From Cloacibacterium normanense (lineage in GTDB: Bacteria; Bacteroidota; Bacteroidia; Flavobacteriales; Weeksellaceae): a stretch of DNA of 64,000 nt. Position 1 is the stretch's first letter. Each line of letters begins with the position of its first letter. The stretch lies in NCBI RefSeq assembly GCF_003860565.1, contig NZ_CP034157.1:2294001-2358000 (forward strand), read 5' to 3'. A program made the position numbers and the translations under genes. The notes beneath the pieces were generated by a model, which saw only the letters and a list, made by a program, of their open reading frames with translations, made no database searches and was not told where the DNA came from. Positions 1 through 8,267 of this stretch are shown piece after piece.

Positions 1-76
1 TTCCTAGAACGATATACTCTCCTTTTGGTTGATATCTAGAGTTAAGTTCTTCTATAAATTTTGATTTTTCTGCCAT
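1..76 (-). CDS. N-terminal fragment, possibly HerA-like (DUF853) ATPase
   Basis: Reading the minus strand from an ATG at 74-76 gives 25 residues beginning MAEKSKFIEELNSRYQPKGE and running off the left edge. The opening, with a short helix and then a KGEYIVLG-like stretch, resembles the start of the HerA-like DUF853 ATPases of Flavobacteriia as I remember them, where a Walker A motif follows soon after. No motif of that enzyme is inside the window, so the family name is a guess. The gene is divergent from the next one. Confidence 0.4.
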   Translation of the reverse strand, partial: MAEKSKFIEELNSRYQPKGEYIVLG

Positions 77-208
77 TATTTTCTTTTTTTTCAACCTTTA
101 AATTTAAAAAATTTAGAAATACTTCTGCGAATTATTTTTTAAATGTATTTTTGCCCTGATTAAAATCATTTGCATAATAAGACAAAATTGTCCTATTTTT
201 GTAATGCA

Positions 209-577
209 ATGAAAAGTGCTATTTCTCTCATATTATCTTATATCATATTTCTGGCAAGTTTCCAGAACTCACTTTTCTATGTAGATTATCAAATTAATAC
301 AGAATTCTACGAAACCTACTGTATCAACAAACAAAAACCAGAGTTAGACTGTAACGGTAAATGTCAGGTTAAAAAAGCAACGGAGCAATCTCAAAATCCA
401 GCTTCGCAAATTAAATATGCTTTTGAACTGAACATTCTCCCTTCAAAACCAATAGAAATTGAAATCAAAAATCCTTTTTCTTTGGAACTAAAAACTAAAA
501 AGTTTTCATATAACCCTATTTTCACTTTAGATGGTTATACACATATTCTCCCGGATCCTCCGAAAAATTTAGCTTAA
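209..577 (+). CDS. Small exported Cys-motif protein upstream of copper receptor
   Basis: This gives about 122 aa from ATG 209; an in-frame ATG at 170 would add a non-hydrophobic extension, so 209, which starts directly with a hydrophobic segment (MKSAISLILSYIIFLASF), is preferred. After the signal or anchor come a Y-x-T-x-C stretch and the motif CNGKC-x-V-KK. Short proteins with C-x-GKC-x-x-KK are common beside metal-linked TonB receptors in Bacteroidetes, but no function has been shown that I know of. It lies 92 bp ahead of the OprC-like receptor on the same strand, so co-transcription and a role in copper handling are plausible. The C-terminal half has no recognised domain. Confidence 0.7.
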   Translation: MKSAISLILSYIIFLASFQNSLFYVDYQINTEFYETYCINKQKPELDCNGKCQVKKATEQSQNPASQIKYAFELNILPSKPIEIEIKNPFSLELKTKKFSYNPIFTLDGYTHILPDPPKNLA

Positions 578-669
578 ATCTAATCACTTTTTTCGCTCAG
601 AACATTCTCTTTATCATCTTTTGATGAAGTGTAGTGACACATGATTATTTAATCTAAATTTTAAAAACA

Positions 670-2670
670 ATGAATATTAAACTTTATAGCATTGCTGCAA
701 TATTTTTTGCAACAACACATTCTTTATTCGCTCAACAAGAACAAGACAGCACTTACCGAAATATAGAAGTAGTAAAAATTACCAAAGTTTTACCTAAATC
801 ACAAAACAAACAAAACTTAGAAACAAAACAATCTGATTTACTGAATCACGATGCGGGAAAATTCCTGAATTCTATCCCAGAAATTAACGGAATTAAAAAA
901 GCAGGAAACTATGCTACTGATCCTGTTTTGAGAGGTTTCAAATATGAGCAGTTGAATATTGTTATTGACGGTGCTGCTCATGACGTAAATGCGTGCCCAA
1001 GTAGAATGGATCCTGCAGTTTCTCAAGTGAATATGAACATGGTTCAAGAAGCTGAAATTTACAAGGGACCTTATCATTTTCGATACGGAAATTCTTTCGG
1101 AGGAACTATTAATTTCGTAACCCTTGCTCCAGAATTTACAGAAAAATTAAAACTAGGCGGTAGAATTTCTTCTGGCTACGAAAGCAATGGAAACGTTTTT
1201 AGAAATGAATTGTTTTCTCAACTTTCACACCAAAAAATTGTTTGGAATTTATTCGGTTCTTATCAAAAAGGAGACCGCTACAAAGACGGAAACGGTGACG
1301 AAGTGCGTTCTGCTTTTCTAAGATACAATATGGGAACCAAAGGAAATTTCAAATGGAATGACCAAAATGTAACCACATTACAAATCAACACAAACCAAGG
1401 AAGAGATGTAGAATTTGCTGCACTTAACATGGATTTAATCTATGATAAAACATGGATGTTCCAGTTAAAACATTTGGCAGAATTCAACCAAAAATATTTA
1501 AAACACTTAGATTTTAATTCTTACTACTCTTTCGTAGACCATTCTATGGGAACTCCTGATAGAAAAATGGTTTCTGACGTACAATCTACCACTTATGGAG
1601 CCCGATTAGAATCTAAATTCGCTTTTGGAAAAAACACTTTCTACACTGGTTTAGATTACAAACATGAAGGCGCGGAAAATATCAGAATGATTATGCCTGC
1701 AATGATGCCAATGAGAGATGGAACTTCTTGGCAAGATTCTTCTATTGAACAAATCGGATGGTTTAATGAATATCAAATGAATTTTAAAAATTCAAAATTA
1801 GTCGCTTCTCTTCGTTTAGATTACAATAAAGGTGATGCGAAAGCCCTTTCTAATCTATTCAAAACACTTTACGGAGACGGAAAAGCAGAAAATTTGAACC
1901 ACAGCTTAAGTTTAGGATACAATAAAAACTTGTGCAACCATAATCAGTTGGGAATTTGGCTAGGAAGAGCACAACGCAGCGGAAGTTTAACCGAAAGATA
2001 TATCAATAGATTTGCTGTAGGAATCGATGCTTACGAATTAGTAGGAAATCCTGATTTAAAACCTGAAACCAACAATCAAATCGACCTTATTTTCACCCAT
2101 AAAAAAGATAATATTTTCTTTCAAGCAGATGTTTTCTATTCTTACTTAGAAAATTATATTTCTGGAGTGATTGTTCCCATCAAACCATATTCTATGACGG
2201 CACCAGGAACCAGACAAATCCAAAATATAGAAAAAGCCTTCAAAACAGGAGTCGAAACCAGATTTAATTGGCAATTTTCACCAAAATTCCGCACAGAATT
2301 AGCAGCAGCTTATACCTATGCAGAAGATATTGACACCAATAATCCTTTGCCAGAAATCGCTCCGCTAGATTTCCGCTGGAATGTGTTAGCAGATTTTTCG
2401 CCAGTAAGTTTAGGACTTCATTATAGATATTCAGCAAAACAAAGCAGAATCAATCCTACTTTTGGTGAATTTACTACTCCAGAATTTTCTGTGTTTGATT
2501 TCACCTCAAAATACAATGTTTTCAAAAATGCTACTTTAAGCTTTGATGTTTTAAACATTTTTGACCGTGCTTATGCAGAACATTTAAACAGAACACTTTC
2601 TACCAACAAAAAACAAAGAATTTTAGCTGTTGGTAGAAGCTTCAACATTGGTTTTAGCTATAATTTTTAA
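670..2670 (+). CDS. TonB-dependent copper receptor, OprC/NosA-like
   Basis: A 666-aa outer-membrane receptor. Residues 1-21 form a signal peptide ending in SLFAQ. A plug domain follows (about 55-160), with the sequence ACPSRMDPAVSQV at 108-120. The C109-x3-M113 arrangement matches the CxxxM copper site of OprC/NosA receptors, which is the main reason for the substrate call. The rest is a 22-strand type barrel ending in an aromatic C-terminus (SFNIGFSYNF). OprC-type receptors import copper through the outer membrane using TonB energy. A strong terminator hairpin follows at 2682. The upstream Cys-motif protein is probably a partner. Substrate is inferred from the motif, not shown. Confidence 0.85.
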   Translation: MNIKLYSIAAIFFATTHSLFAQQEQDSTYRNIEVVKITKVLPKSQNKQNLETKQSDLLNHDAGKFLNSIPEINGIKKAGNYATDPVLRGFKYEQLNIVIDGAAHDVNACPSRMDPAVSQVNMNMVQEAEIYKGPYHFRYGNSFGGTINFVTLAPEFTEKLKLGGRISSGYESNGNVFRNELFSQLSHQKIVWNLFGSYQKGDRYKDGNGDEVRSAFLRYNMGTKGNFKWNDQNVTTLQINTNQGRDVEFAALNMDLIYDKTWMFQLKHLAEFNQKYLKHLDFNSYYSFVDHSMGTPDRKMVSDVQSTTYGARLESKFAFGKNTFYTGLDYKHEGAENIRMIMPAMMPMRDGTSWQDSSIEQIGWFNEYQMNFKNSKLVASLRLDYNKGDAKALSNLFKTLYGDGKAENLNHSLSLGYNKNLCNHNQLGIWLGRAQRSGSLTERYINRFAVGIDAYELVGNPDLKPETNNQIDLIFTHKKDNIFFQADVFYSYLENYISGVIVPIKPYSMTAPGTRQIQNIEKAFKTGVETRFNWQFSPKFRTELAAAYTYAEDIDTNNPLPEIAPLDFRWNVLADFSPVSLGLHYRYSAKQSRINPTFGEFTTPEFSVFDFTSKYNVFKNATLSFDVLNIFDRAYAEHLNRTLSTNKKQRILAVGRSFNIGFSYNF

Positions 2671-2681
2671 TACTTTTTTAT

Positions 2682-2725
2682 CTTTTGTGTCTAAAACATT
2701 TTAGGCACAAAAGTTTTATTTTTTA
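2682..2725 (+). terminator. Terminator after copper receptor gene
   Basis: A 15-bp hairpin (2682-2696 with 2699-2713, one G-U pair) is followed by a T-rich run. A second smaller hairpin, AGCCTAG/CTAGGCT, lies at 2735-2757. Confidence 0.8.
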
Positions 2726-2852
2726 GTCTAAGAGAGCCTAGCGAATTTCCCTAGGCTTTACTTTTAGAAGATTGACAAACCTCATCTCTTTTCACACATA
2801 GGAATGTCAATATTTTTGCTTAAATTTGTTAATCATCAAAAATAAAAAAATC

Positions 2853-3296
2853 ATGGATAAAGCATTTATTTTATCTAGCATTATAGATGAGTATCAAAAA
2901 GTTATTGATAACCTAAAAGCTTCTGTGGAACGTTATAAGCATGAATCTGATATTGACGAAGATAACACGTTAGACCCAGAAGATTACGCCAGACAAACAG
3001 AAGCTAAAGACATGCAACTTCGCTTTGAAAAAATGCTGAACGAGGCCAAACAAAATCTGAAATTCTTAGAAGATTCTAAATCAGAAAATAAGGAAATTAC
3101 AGAAGCTGGTGCTGTATTAGAGACCGATAAGAATTATCTATTCATAGGAGTTTCTGTTCCAGCATTTAAATTGGGAGACAAGGATGTAATTTCGTTCTCA
3201 GAAGAGGCTCCTATTTACCAAAATGTAAAAGGCAAAACATCAGGCGAAACCATAGAAATGGGAAGTAATAACTTTGAAATTAAAAATATTTTTTAA
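2853..3296 (+). CDS. GreA/GreB-like transcription factor family protein
   Basis: 147 aa from ATG 2853; an ATG at 2826 is in frame, but it sits inside the likely promoter (TAAATTTG at 2821-2828), so the later start is preferred. Residues 1-85 are charged and helical, as in the coiled-coil arm of Gre factors. The C-terminus ends in a GETIEMGSNNFEIKNIF-type strand pattern like the Gre C-terminal domain. Gre factors rescue backtracked RNA polymerase; this shorter Bacteroidetes type may instead be a Gre-like regulator. Its stop codon abuts the ATG of the Crp/Fnr gene, so the two are surely co-transcribed. Confidence 0.6.
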   Translation: MDKAFILSSIIDEYQKVIDNLKASVERYKHESDIDEDNTLDPEDYARQTEAKDMQLRFEKMLNEAKQNLKFLEDSKSENKEITEAGAVLETDKNYLFIGVSVPAFKLGDKDVISFSEEAPIYQNVKGKTSGETIEMGSNNFEIKNIF

Positions 3297-3914
3297 ATGT
3301 CAAAAACTACAGAATTTAGCGCAACACCAGAACTTTTAAAACAGTTATACGAATACAGCATTATAAAAAATTACGAAGCTGGCGATGTTATTTTAGACGA
3401 AAACGCAAGAATTCGTTCTATTCCTATCGTTACCAAAGGGAGTATAAAAGTAATGCGTACCGAAGAAGATGGTAGAGAAATTTTACTTTATTATATAAAA
3501 GCTGGCGAAAGTTGCGTAATGTCTTTCCTTGGCGGTTTACACGGAGAAACCTCTAAAGTAAAAGCCGAAGTAGAAGAAGATGCAGAAATATTGTTCTTGC
3601 CCACAGAAAAAGTTGCGCAACTCATCAAAACGCATCCAGAATGGTTGGATTATATTTTCAAATTATACCATAAACGTTTTGAAGAATTGCTAGAAATGGT
3701 AAATGAAGTAACTTTCAAAAAAGTGGATGATAGACTGCTCTCTTTGCTTCAAAAAAAATCAGAACTTACCGATTCTAAAATTATTCATAGCACACACGAA
3801 CAATTAGCCAATGAATTAGGAACAGCCAGAGTAGTGGTTTCCAGACTACTAAAATCGCTGGAAGAAGATGGCAAACTAAAATTAGGAAGAAATAAAATTG
3901 AACTTTTATCATAA
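3297..3914 (+). CDS. Crp/Fnr family transcriptional regulator
   Basis: 205 aa. The N-terminal half (about 15-125) is a cyclic-nucleotide-binding-type beta roll with the characteristic KGSIKV and SFLGGL turns. The C-terminal half (about 145-205) is a winged helix with the recognition helix region STHEQLANELGTARVVVSRLLKSLE. No Fnr-type N-terminal cysteine cluster is present, so it is not a classical Fe-S oxygen sensor. It starts directly after the Gre-like gene and ends at a terminator. The genes that follow handle sulfur, and a CRP-type dyad lies ahead of the MBL-rhodanese gene, so it is the obvious candidate regulator of that island (inference). Confidence 0.9.
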   Translation: MSKTTEFSATPELLKQLYEYSIIKNYEAGDVILDENARIRSIPIVTKGSIKVMRTEEDGREILLYYIKAGESCVMSFLGGLHGETSKVKAEVEEDAEILFLPTEKVAQLIKTHPEWLDYIFKLYHKRFEELLEMVNEVTFKKVDDRLLSLLQKKSELTDSKIIHSTHEQLANELGTARVVVSRLLKSLEEDGKLKLGRNKIELLS

Positions 3915-3941
3915 AAATGCAACTTAAGTTGCATTTTTTTA
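3913..3941 (+). terminator. Terminator after Crp/Fnr gene
   Basis: A perfect 26-nt palindrome at 3913-3938, centred on CTTAAG, runs into a T tract. It contains an ATG at 3917 that would otherwise look like a start for the next gene. Confidence 0.75.
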
Positions 3942-3976
3942 TTTTTACAAAACAGAACTTTGCAAAAATTTCATTA

Positions 3977-4762
3977 ATGGAAATCTTAGGATACTTTTTC
4001 GCACTTATCATCGGGTTAATTATGGGAATAATTGGCGGTGGTGGCAGTATTTTAGGCGTTCCTATTTTTGTCTATCTGTTTGACATGAACGCTCTAACCG
4101 CAACTACTCTTTCTCTTTTTGTAGTGGGAGTTGCGAGTGCAGTTGGCGCTACAGGAAACGCCAAACAAGGAAATGTAGATTTTAAAACTGCTCTATTATT
4201 CGGGATTCCTTCTGTATTGTCTGTGATTTTTGTTCGCAAAATCATTTTACCTCATCTTCCTGACCCTCTTTTTAGCATAGGAACATTTCCTATTGAAAAA
4301 AATCTATTCATTTTAGTTCTATTTGCTGCTTTAATGCTTATTTCTTCCATTAAAATGATTGTGGGAAACCAAAAAATAGAAACTACTAATCAAAGTCCGC
4401 ATTATCCAATGTTGGTTACCCAAGGAATTGCTGTAGGAATGATTACAGGAATGATTGGAGCTGGCGGTGGTTTTCTCATTGTTCCTGCTTTAGTTATGCT
4501 GCTTAATTTAGAAATGAAAAAAGCCATCGGAACTTCTATGATGATTATTTCTATGAATTCTCTTTTAGGTTTTTTAAGTTCTCAAAAAACAGAAATCAAT
4601 TGGCAATTTCTTTTGATTTTCACTTCAATTGCTGTCATTGGAATGCTCATTGGAATTCAGTTAGCCAAAAAAATAGATGGCAAAAAACTTAAACCTATTT
4701 TCGGTTGGTTTGTTTTGATGATGGGAATTTATATCATCATCAAAGAAGTCTTTTTTCACTAA
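3977..4762 (+). CDS. TSUP family permease (sulfite exporter TauE/SafE type)
   Basis: 261 aa from ATG 3977. An earlier in-frame ATG at 3917 lies in the terminator hairpin of the preceding gene and is rejected. About eight membrane segments form two repeats, each with the family's glycine-rich loop (GIIGGGGSILGVP near residue 17 and GMIGAGGGFLIVP near 165). TSUP proteins move sulfite, sulfoacetate, thiosulfate or related small organosulfur anions across the inner membrane. Here it precedes a persulfide-type MBL-rhodanese enzyme, so export or import of a sulfur oxyanion is likely. The exact substrate cannot be read from the sequence. Confidence 0.9.
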   Translation: MEILGYFFALIIGLIMGIIGGGGSILGVPIFVYLFDMNALTATTLSLFVVGVASAVGATGNAKQGNVDFKTALLFGIPSVLSVIFVRKIILPHLPDPLFSIGTFPIEKNLFILVLFAALMLISSIKMIVGNQKIETTNQSPHYPMLVTQGIAVGMITGMIGAGGGFLIVPALVMLLNLEMKKAIGTSMMIISMNSLLGFLSSQKTEINWQFLLIFTSIAVIGMLIGIQLAKKIDGKKLKPIFGWFVLMMGIYIIIKEVFFH

Positions 4763-4793
4763 ATCTCTTTAATAGTGATTCTCTATCGAACTA

Positions 4794-4809
4794 TGTGATT
4801 TTTGTTACA
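4794..4809 (+). promoter_or_regulatory. Candidate CRP/FNR-type operator
   Basis: TGTGATTTTTGTTACA is a dyad of TGTGA and TTACA with a 6-nt spacer, the layout of CRP-family sites. It lies in the 154-bp gap ahead of the MBL-rhodanese gene, one gene downstream of a Crp/Fnr regulator. Confidence 0.5.
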
Positions 4810-4916
4810 GAAATCTATTAAAATTTACCCCATTTTTGTACTACAAATTGCGAAGAAAAAAAGTCATAGATTTTTTGTTGTAACTTCGTAGTGTAATAAC
4901 ATATAAAAATATTAAA

Positions 4917-6329
4917 ATGAAAATAGAACAAATTTATACCGGTTGTTTAGCTCAAGGAGCTTATTACATTGTTTCTGAAGGAGAAGCAGCCATCATTGAT
5001 CCATTAAGAGAGGTACAACCTTATCTTGATCGATTGGAAAAAGATAATGTAAAACTCAAGTACATTTTTGAGACCCATTTTCATGCAGATTTTGTATCTG
5101 GTCACGTAGATTTATCTAAAAAAACTGGAGCTCCTATTATATATGGACCAACTGCTGCGCCAGAATTTGAAGCCATCGTAGCAGAAGACAATCAAGTTTT
5201 CGAAATTGGAAAAATAAAAATCAAAGTTCTTCACACTCCAGGTCATACCATGGAAAGTTCTACTTATTTATTGATAGACGAAAATGGAAAAAACCATGCA
5301 ATCTTCTCTGGTGACACTTTATTTTTAGGAGATGTAGGAAGACCTGATTTAGCTCAAAAAGCAGCAAATCTTACACAAGAAGAATTAGCAGGTTTGCTTT
5401 ATGATTCACTGTACCACAAAATTCTTCCTTTAGAAGATGATATTACCGTTTATCCAGCTCATGGTGCTGGTTCTGCATGTGGAAAAAACATGCAAAAAGA
5501 AACAGTAGACACTTTAGGAAATCAAAAACAAACCAATTACGCTCTAAAACAAACCTCTAAAGAAAGTTTTATTGCTGCAGTTTTAGACGGTTTAACCGCT
5601 CCACCGAAATATTTCGGTATGAATGTAGCAATGAACAAAAAAGGCTATACCAGTTTTGATGAAGTTTTAGCAAAAGGTAAAACCGCACTTTCAGTAGATG
5701 AATTTGAAACTGCTGCCGAAGAAACTGGAGCACTCATTTTAGACACCAGAAATGCTGCAGAATTTTATAAAGGATTTATTCCTCAATCGATTAATATCGG
5801 GTTGAAAGGAGATTTTGCACCTTGGGTTGGAAGCATGATTGTAGATGTTCAACAGCCTATTCTTTTGGTTTGTGATGATTGCACCGAAGAAGAAACCATT
5901 ACTAGACTTTCTAGAGTGGGATTTGATAATGTTTTAGGATACTTAAAAGGTGGCTTTGAAAGTTGGAAAAATTCAGGAAAAGAAATTGATACCGTTCATA
6001 GAATTTCGCCAGAAGAATTTGCAGAAAAATTCAATGAAAATAGTAAGGTTATAGACGTAAGAAAAGAAGGAGAATATGCCGCAGAACACGTAAATGATGC
6101 TTATAGTAAACCTTTAGCATACATTAATGATTGGGTAGGAAACATCAATCCAGATGAACATTTCTTCTTGCATTGTGCAGGTGGCTACAGAAGCATGATT
6201 GCTGCAAGTATTTTACAAGCAAGAGGTTATAGAAATTTCACAGAAGTAGAAGGTGGTTTTAACGGAATTAAAAAAACAGAAAAAGTTCCTACTACAGATT
6301 TTGTGTGTCAAAGTAAAACTGCATTATAA
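4917..6329 (+). CDS. MBL-fold metallohydrolase fused to two rhodanese domains (persulfide dioxygenase-like)
   Basis: 470 aa. Residues 1-210 are a metallo-beta-lactamase fold with THFHADFVSGH (H54, H56, D58, H63), TPGH (H110) and SGDTLFLGDVGRPDL (D133), the pattern of ETHE1-like persulfide dioxygenases. Two rhodanese domains follow, about 255-355 with LLVCDDC (C319, C322) and about 362-460 with the active loop HCAGGYRS (C420). ETHE1-type enzymes oxidise glutathione or protein persulfide to sulfite, and rhodaneses pass sulfane sulfur between carriers. The sulfite could leave through the neighbouring TSUP permease. A CRP-type dyad lies upstream. The family is clear; the exact substrate is inferred. 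Confidence 0.92.
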   Translation: MKIEQIYTGCLAQGAYYIVSEGEAAIIDPLREVQPYLDRLEKDNVKLKYIFETHFHADFVSGHVDLSKKTGAPIIYGPTAAPEFEAIVAEDNQVFEIGKIKIKVLHTPGHTMESSTYLLIDENGKNHAIFSGDTLFLGDVGRPDLAQKAANLTQEELAGLLYDSLYHKILPLEDDITVYPAHGAGSACGKNMQKETVDTLGNQKQTNYALKQTSKESFIAAVLDGLTAPPKYFGMNVAMNKKGYTSFDEVLAKGKTALSVDEFETAAEETGALILDTRNAAEFYKGFIPQSINIGLKGDFAPWVGSMIVDVQQPILLVCDDCTEEETITRLSRVGFDNVLGYLKGGFESWKNSGKEIDTVHRISPEEFAEKFNENSKVIDVRKEGEYAAEHVNDAYSKPLAYINDWVGNINPDEHFFLHCAGGYRSMIAASILQARGYRNFTEVEGGFNGIKKTEKVPTTDFVCQSKTAL

Positions 6330-6625
6330 TGAATATTTTCGAAAAAACAGACTTCACAGGAGATAAACCTTCTGTGGTAAGCATCAAAAAATCTGAAAAA
6401 GTCAACCTTTTTACCGTAGGCTTATCAGAAAAGCAAGTGTTAGCTAAGCATATCACAACTATTCCTGCGACTTTAGTTTTGCTAAGAGGAAAAGTAGACT
6501 TTAACATCTCTGGAGAAACGGTTGTTTTAAGAGAAGGAGATGTTTACGAAATCCCAGTAAATGTAGAACATGAAGTGGTAGGAAGAGATATAGAAAATGT
6601 ATTCTTAATTGTAAAAGAGTTATAA
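6329..6625 (+). CDS. Cupin-domain protein
   Basis: 98 aa, one small cupin beta barrel. The start overlaps the previous stop by one base (TAATG), a sign of translational coupling. The typical cupin strands are visible (ATLVLLRGKVDFNISGE, then LREGDVYEIPVNVEHEV), but the usual metal-binding His pair of motif 1 is not intact, with only the HEV histidine of motif 2 obvious, so metal-dependent catalysis is doubtful. Position inside the sulfur operon suggests an accessory or sensing role. No specific function is known to me. Confidence 0.8.
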   Translation: MNIFEKTDFTGDKPSVVSIKKSEKVNLFTVGLSEKQVLAKHITTIPATLVLLRGKVDFNISGETVVLREGDVYEIPVNVEHEVVGRDIENVFLIVKEL

Positions 6626-6627
6626 AA

Positions 6628-7209
6628 TTGAATCAATTCGATCAAAATTTTTGGAATTCTCGTTGGGAAAATGGCGAAACAGGTTGGGACATAGGCGAAG
6701 CCTCTTCACCTATTGCAGAGTATTTTTTGCAAGTAGAAGATAAAGAGGTAAAAATATTAATTCCCGGCTGCGGAAATGCTCACGAAGCAGAATTGCTTTT
6801 AGAAGAAGGTTTTACAAACATCATGCTTCTAGACATTGCTCAGAAAGCTTGTGAAGTGATTTCTCAGAAGTTTTCTCATCATGAAGTAGAAGTCATCTGC
6901 GAAGATTTTTTCGAACACCAAGGAAAATATGACATCATTGTAGAACAAACTTTTTTCTGCGCACTTGATCCAATTCTAAGAGCAAAATATGTAGAAAAAA
7001 TGCACGATTTACTTACCGAAAATGGCAAAATCATTGGTGTAATGTTCAATAAAGATTTTGGGAATCCATTCCCACCATTTGGTGGAAATATTGAGGAATA
7101 TAAATCACTTTTTAGCGAAAAATTCGAGATTAAAACATTAGAAAACTGCTACAACAGTATAAAACCGAGACAAAACACCGAAGTTTTTATTAACTTCACT
7201 AAAAAATAA
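6628..7209 (+). CDS. TPMT-family SAM-dependent methyltransferase
   Basis: 193 aa. The start is TTG at 6628, two bases after the previous stop; no suitable ATG exists upstream, and the family's opening (NFWNSRWENGETGWDIGEASSP) begins immediately. The SAM-binding motif is ILIPGCGNAHEAELL (about 44-58), with the family's EQTFFCALDP later on. Thiopurine methyltransferase relatives methylate small thiols, selenite or tellurite derivatives. In a persulfide and sulfide operon, S-methylation of sulfide or a small thiol is a reasonable guess but not proven. Confidence 0.85.
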   Translation: MNQFDQNFWNSRWENGETGWDIGEASSPIAEYFLQVEDKEVKILIPGCGNAHEAELLLEEGFTNIMLLDIAQKACEVISQKFSHHEVEVICEDFFEHQGKYDIIVEQTFFCALDPILRAKYVEKMHDLLTENGKIIGVMFNKDFGNPFPPFGGNIEEYKSLFSEKFEIKTLENCYNSIKPRQNTEVFINFTKK

Positions 7210-7231
7210 AACTCACCATAAAACAAAAAAT

Positions 7232-7435
7232 ATGAAAAAAAACATGGGACCAACAGACAAGTACATCAGACTTTTCGTTGCATTAATTTTAGCCGTTTTG
7301 GTTTACCTTAAAGTAATAGAAGGAACTTGGGGAATCGCAGCAACTGCAGTTGCATTCGTTTTTCTATTAACTGGAGCCATCGGCTTTTGTCCGCTTTATA
7401 CTTTATTTGGCATTAACACTTGCAAAAAAGAGTAA
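7232..7435 (+). CDS. DUF2892 (YgaP-type) membrane protein
   Basis: 67 aa with two membrane helices and the family's signature ending GFCPLYTLFGINTCKK. DUF2892 segments are often fused to or next to rhodaneses (as in YgaP) and are linked with sulfane-sulfur handling at the membrane. The two cysteines (in FCPLY and NTC) are conserved in the family and may carry sulfur or a metal. It begins 22 bp after the methyltransferase. A 15-bp hairpin follows at 7443-7483. Confidence 0.85.
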   Translation: MKKNMGPTDKYIRLFVALILAVLVYLKVIEGTWGIAATAVAFVFLLTGAIGFCPLYTLFGINTCKKE

Positions 7436-7442
7436 AAATTAA

Positions 7443-7483
7443 AATTTTGCCAAAGTTGAGTTTCTAAAAACTTTGGCAAAATT
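7443..7483 (+). other. Strong intergenic hairpin inside the sulfur operon
   Basis: A perfect 15-bp inverted repeat, AATTTTGCCAAAGTT with AACTTTGGCAAAATT, encloses an 11-nt loop. There is no T tract after it, and the next ATG (7495) is only 11 nt away. It could act as a partial terminator, an mRNA stability element or a translational block. Confidence 0.6.
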
Positions 7484-7494
7484 CATCAAAAATT

Positions 7495-7698
7495 ATGGAA
7501 ATTTTTATCAAAAAATACAAATTAGGACTCATCGGAATCGTATTAGGCGGAATTTTAGGTTACGCTTATTACCATTTTATTGGGTGCAATACAGGAACTT
7601 GTGCCATTACGTCTAAACCTATCAACAGTTCGGTTTATGGTATGGTGATGGGTTACCTTATTCTTTCAACTTTCGAAAAAACAAAAGAAAATAAATAA
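7495..7698 (+). CDS. Small DUF6132-like membrane protein
   Basis: 67 aa with one or two membrane helices (LGLIGIVLGGILGYAYYHF, then MVMGYLILSTF) flanking a Cys pair in GCNTGTCAITSKP. The same C-x4-C arrangement ahead of a small polar tail recurs in the protein at 8016 (GCASGNCTVT). It probably belongs to the small membrane family often seen in Bacteroidetes sulfur clusters. No biochemical role is known to me; a sulfur-carrier or metal-binding role of the Cys pair is a guess. Confidence 0.7.
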   Translation: MEIFIKKYKLGLIGIVLGGILGYAYYHFIGCNTGTCAITSKPINSSVYGMVMGYLILSTFEKTKENK

Positions 7699-7702
7699 AA
7701 AC

Positions 7703-8014
7703 ATGTTAGGATTTTTAAAAAACTTATTTGGCGGTAAAAGTGTAGATTACGCAGAATTGGTAAAAAATGGAGCTCAAATTATAGACGTAAGAACGCCTGC
7801 AGAATTTAATGGTGGTCATGTAAAAGGTGCTAAAAACATTCCGCTACAATCGCTAAGTCAAAATTTAGGAAAAATCAATAAAAACAAACCTGTAATCACA
7901 TGTTGTGCAAGTGGCGCAAGAAGTGCTGCCGCAAAAAGCATTTTACAAAACAGTGGATTTACAGAAGTTTATAACGGCGGCGGTTGGATGAGTCTTAAAA
8001 ACAAATTATCATAA
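7703..8014 (+). CDS. Single-domain rhodanese
   Basis: 103 aa. A short hydrophobic start is followed by one rhodanese domain: DVRTPAEFNGGHVKGAKNIP (about 27-46), the active-site segment TCCASGARSAAAK (about 75-87) and the closing YNGGGW. The catalytic cysteine sits in CCASGARS, with an extra adjacent Cys. Rhodaneses carry sulfane sulfur as a cysteine persulfide, and this one likely feeds or drains the MBL-rhodanese fusion upstream. It starts 4 bp after the preceding gene and is followed one base later by another small membrane gene. Confidence 0.9.
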   Translation: MLGFLKNLFGGKSVDYAELVKNGAQIIDVRTPAEFNGGHVKGAKNIPLQSLSQNLGKINKNKPVITCCASGARSAAAKSILQNSGFTEVYNGGGWMSLKNKLS

Positions 8015-8015
8015 A

Positions 8016-8213
8016 ATGAGAAATTTCTTTAGTGATTGGAATTTGAGAAGAATCGTCTATTTGATTGGTGGAATATGGATTGTAGCGCAATCTGTAATGG
8101 ATAAAATGTGGATTCTCATTCCATTTGGGTTGTATTTTGTTGCCATGTCTGTGTTTAAATTTGGTTGCGCTTCAGGAAATTGTACTGTCACAAATCATAA
8201 AAACCTACCATAG
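8016..8213 (+). CDS. Small Cys-pair membrane protein of the sulfur island
   Basis: 65 aa. Two hydrophobic stretches (RIVYLIGGIWIVAQSVM and MWILIPFGLYFVAMSVF) are followed by FGCASGNC and a short polar tail. It resembles YgaP/DUF2892-like membrane helices that travel with rhodaneses. The C-x4-C motif matches that of the 7495 protein. It begins one base after the rhodanese stop and is therefore in the same transcript. Function is not known; an interaction with the rhodanese at the membrane is plausible. Confidence 0.75.
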   Translation: MRNFFSDWNLRRIVYLIGGIWIVAQSVMDKMWILIPFGLYFVAMSVFKFGCASGNCTVTNHKNLP

Positions 8214-8267
8214 TTTCTCTGTCTTTTTTTAGTAAATTTGTTTTAACTTTTTATAAAACAAAGAGAT

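Noticed and set aside
629-640. GTGT-AGTG-ACAC dyad ahead of the copper receptor
   Set aside because: The arms are only 4 bp long and no second copy or -7 box supports an operator.
3917-3976. Upstream ATG extension of the TSUP permease
   Set aside because: It starts inside the terminator hairpin of the Crp/Fnr gene, and the extra residues do not match the family.
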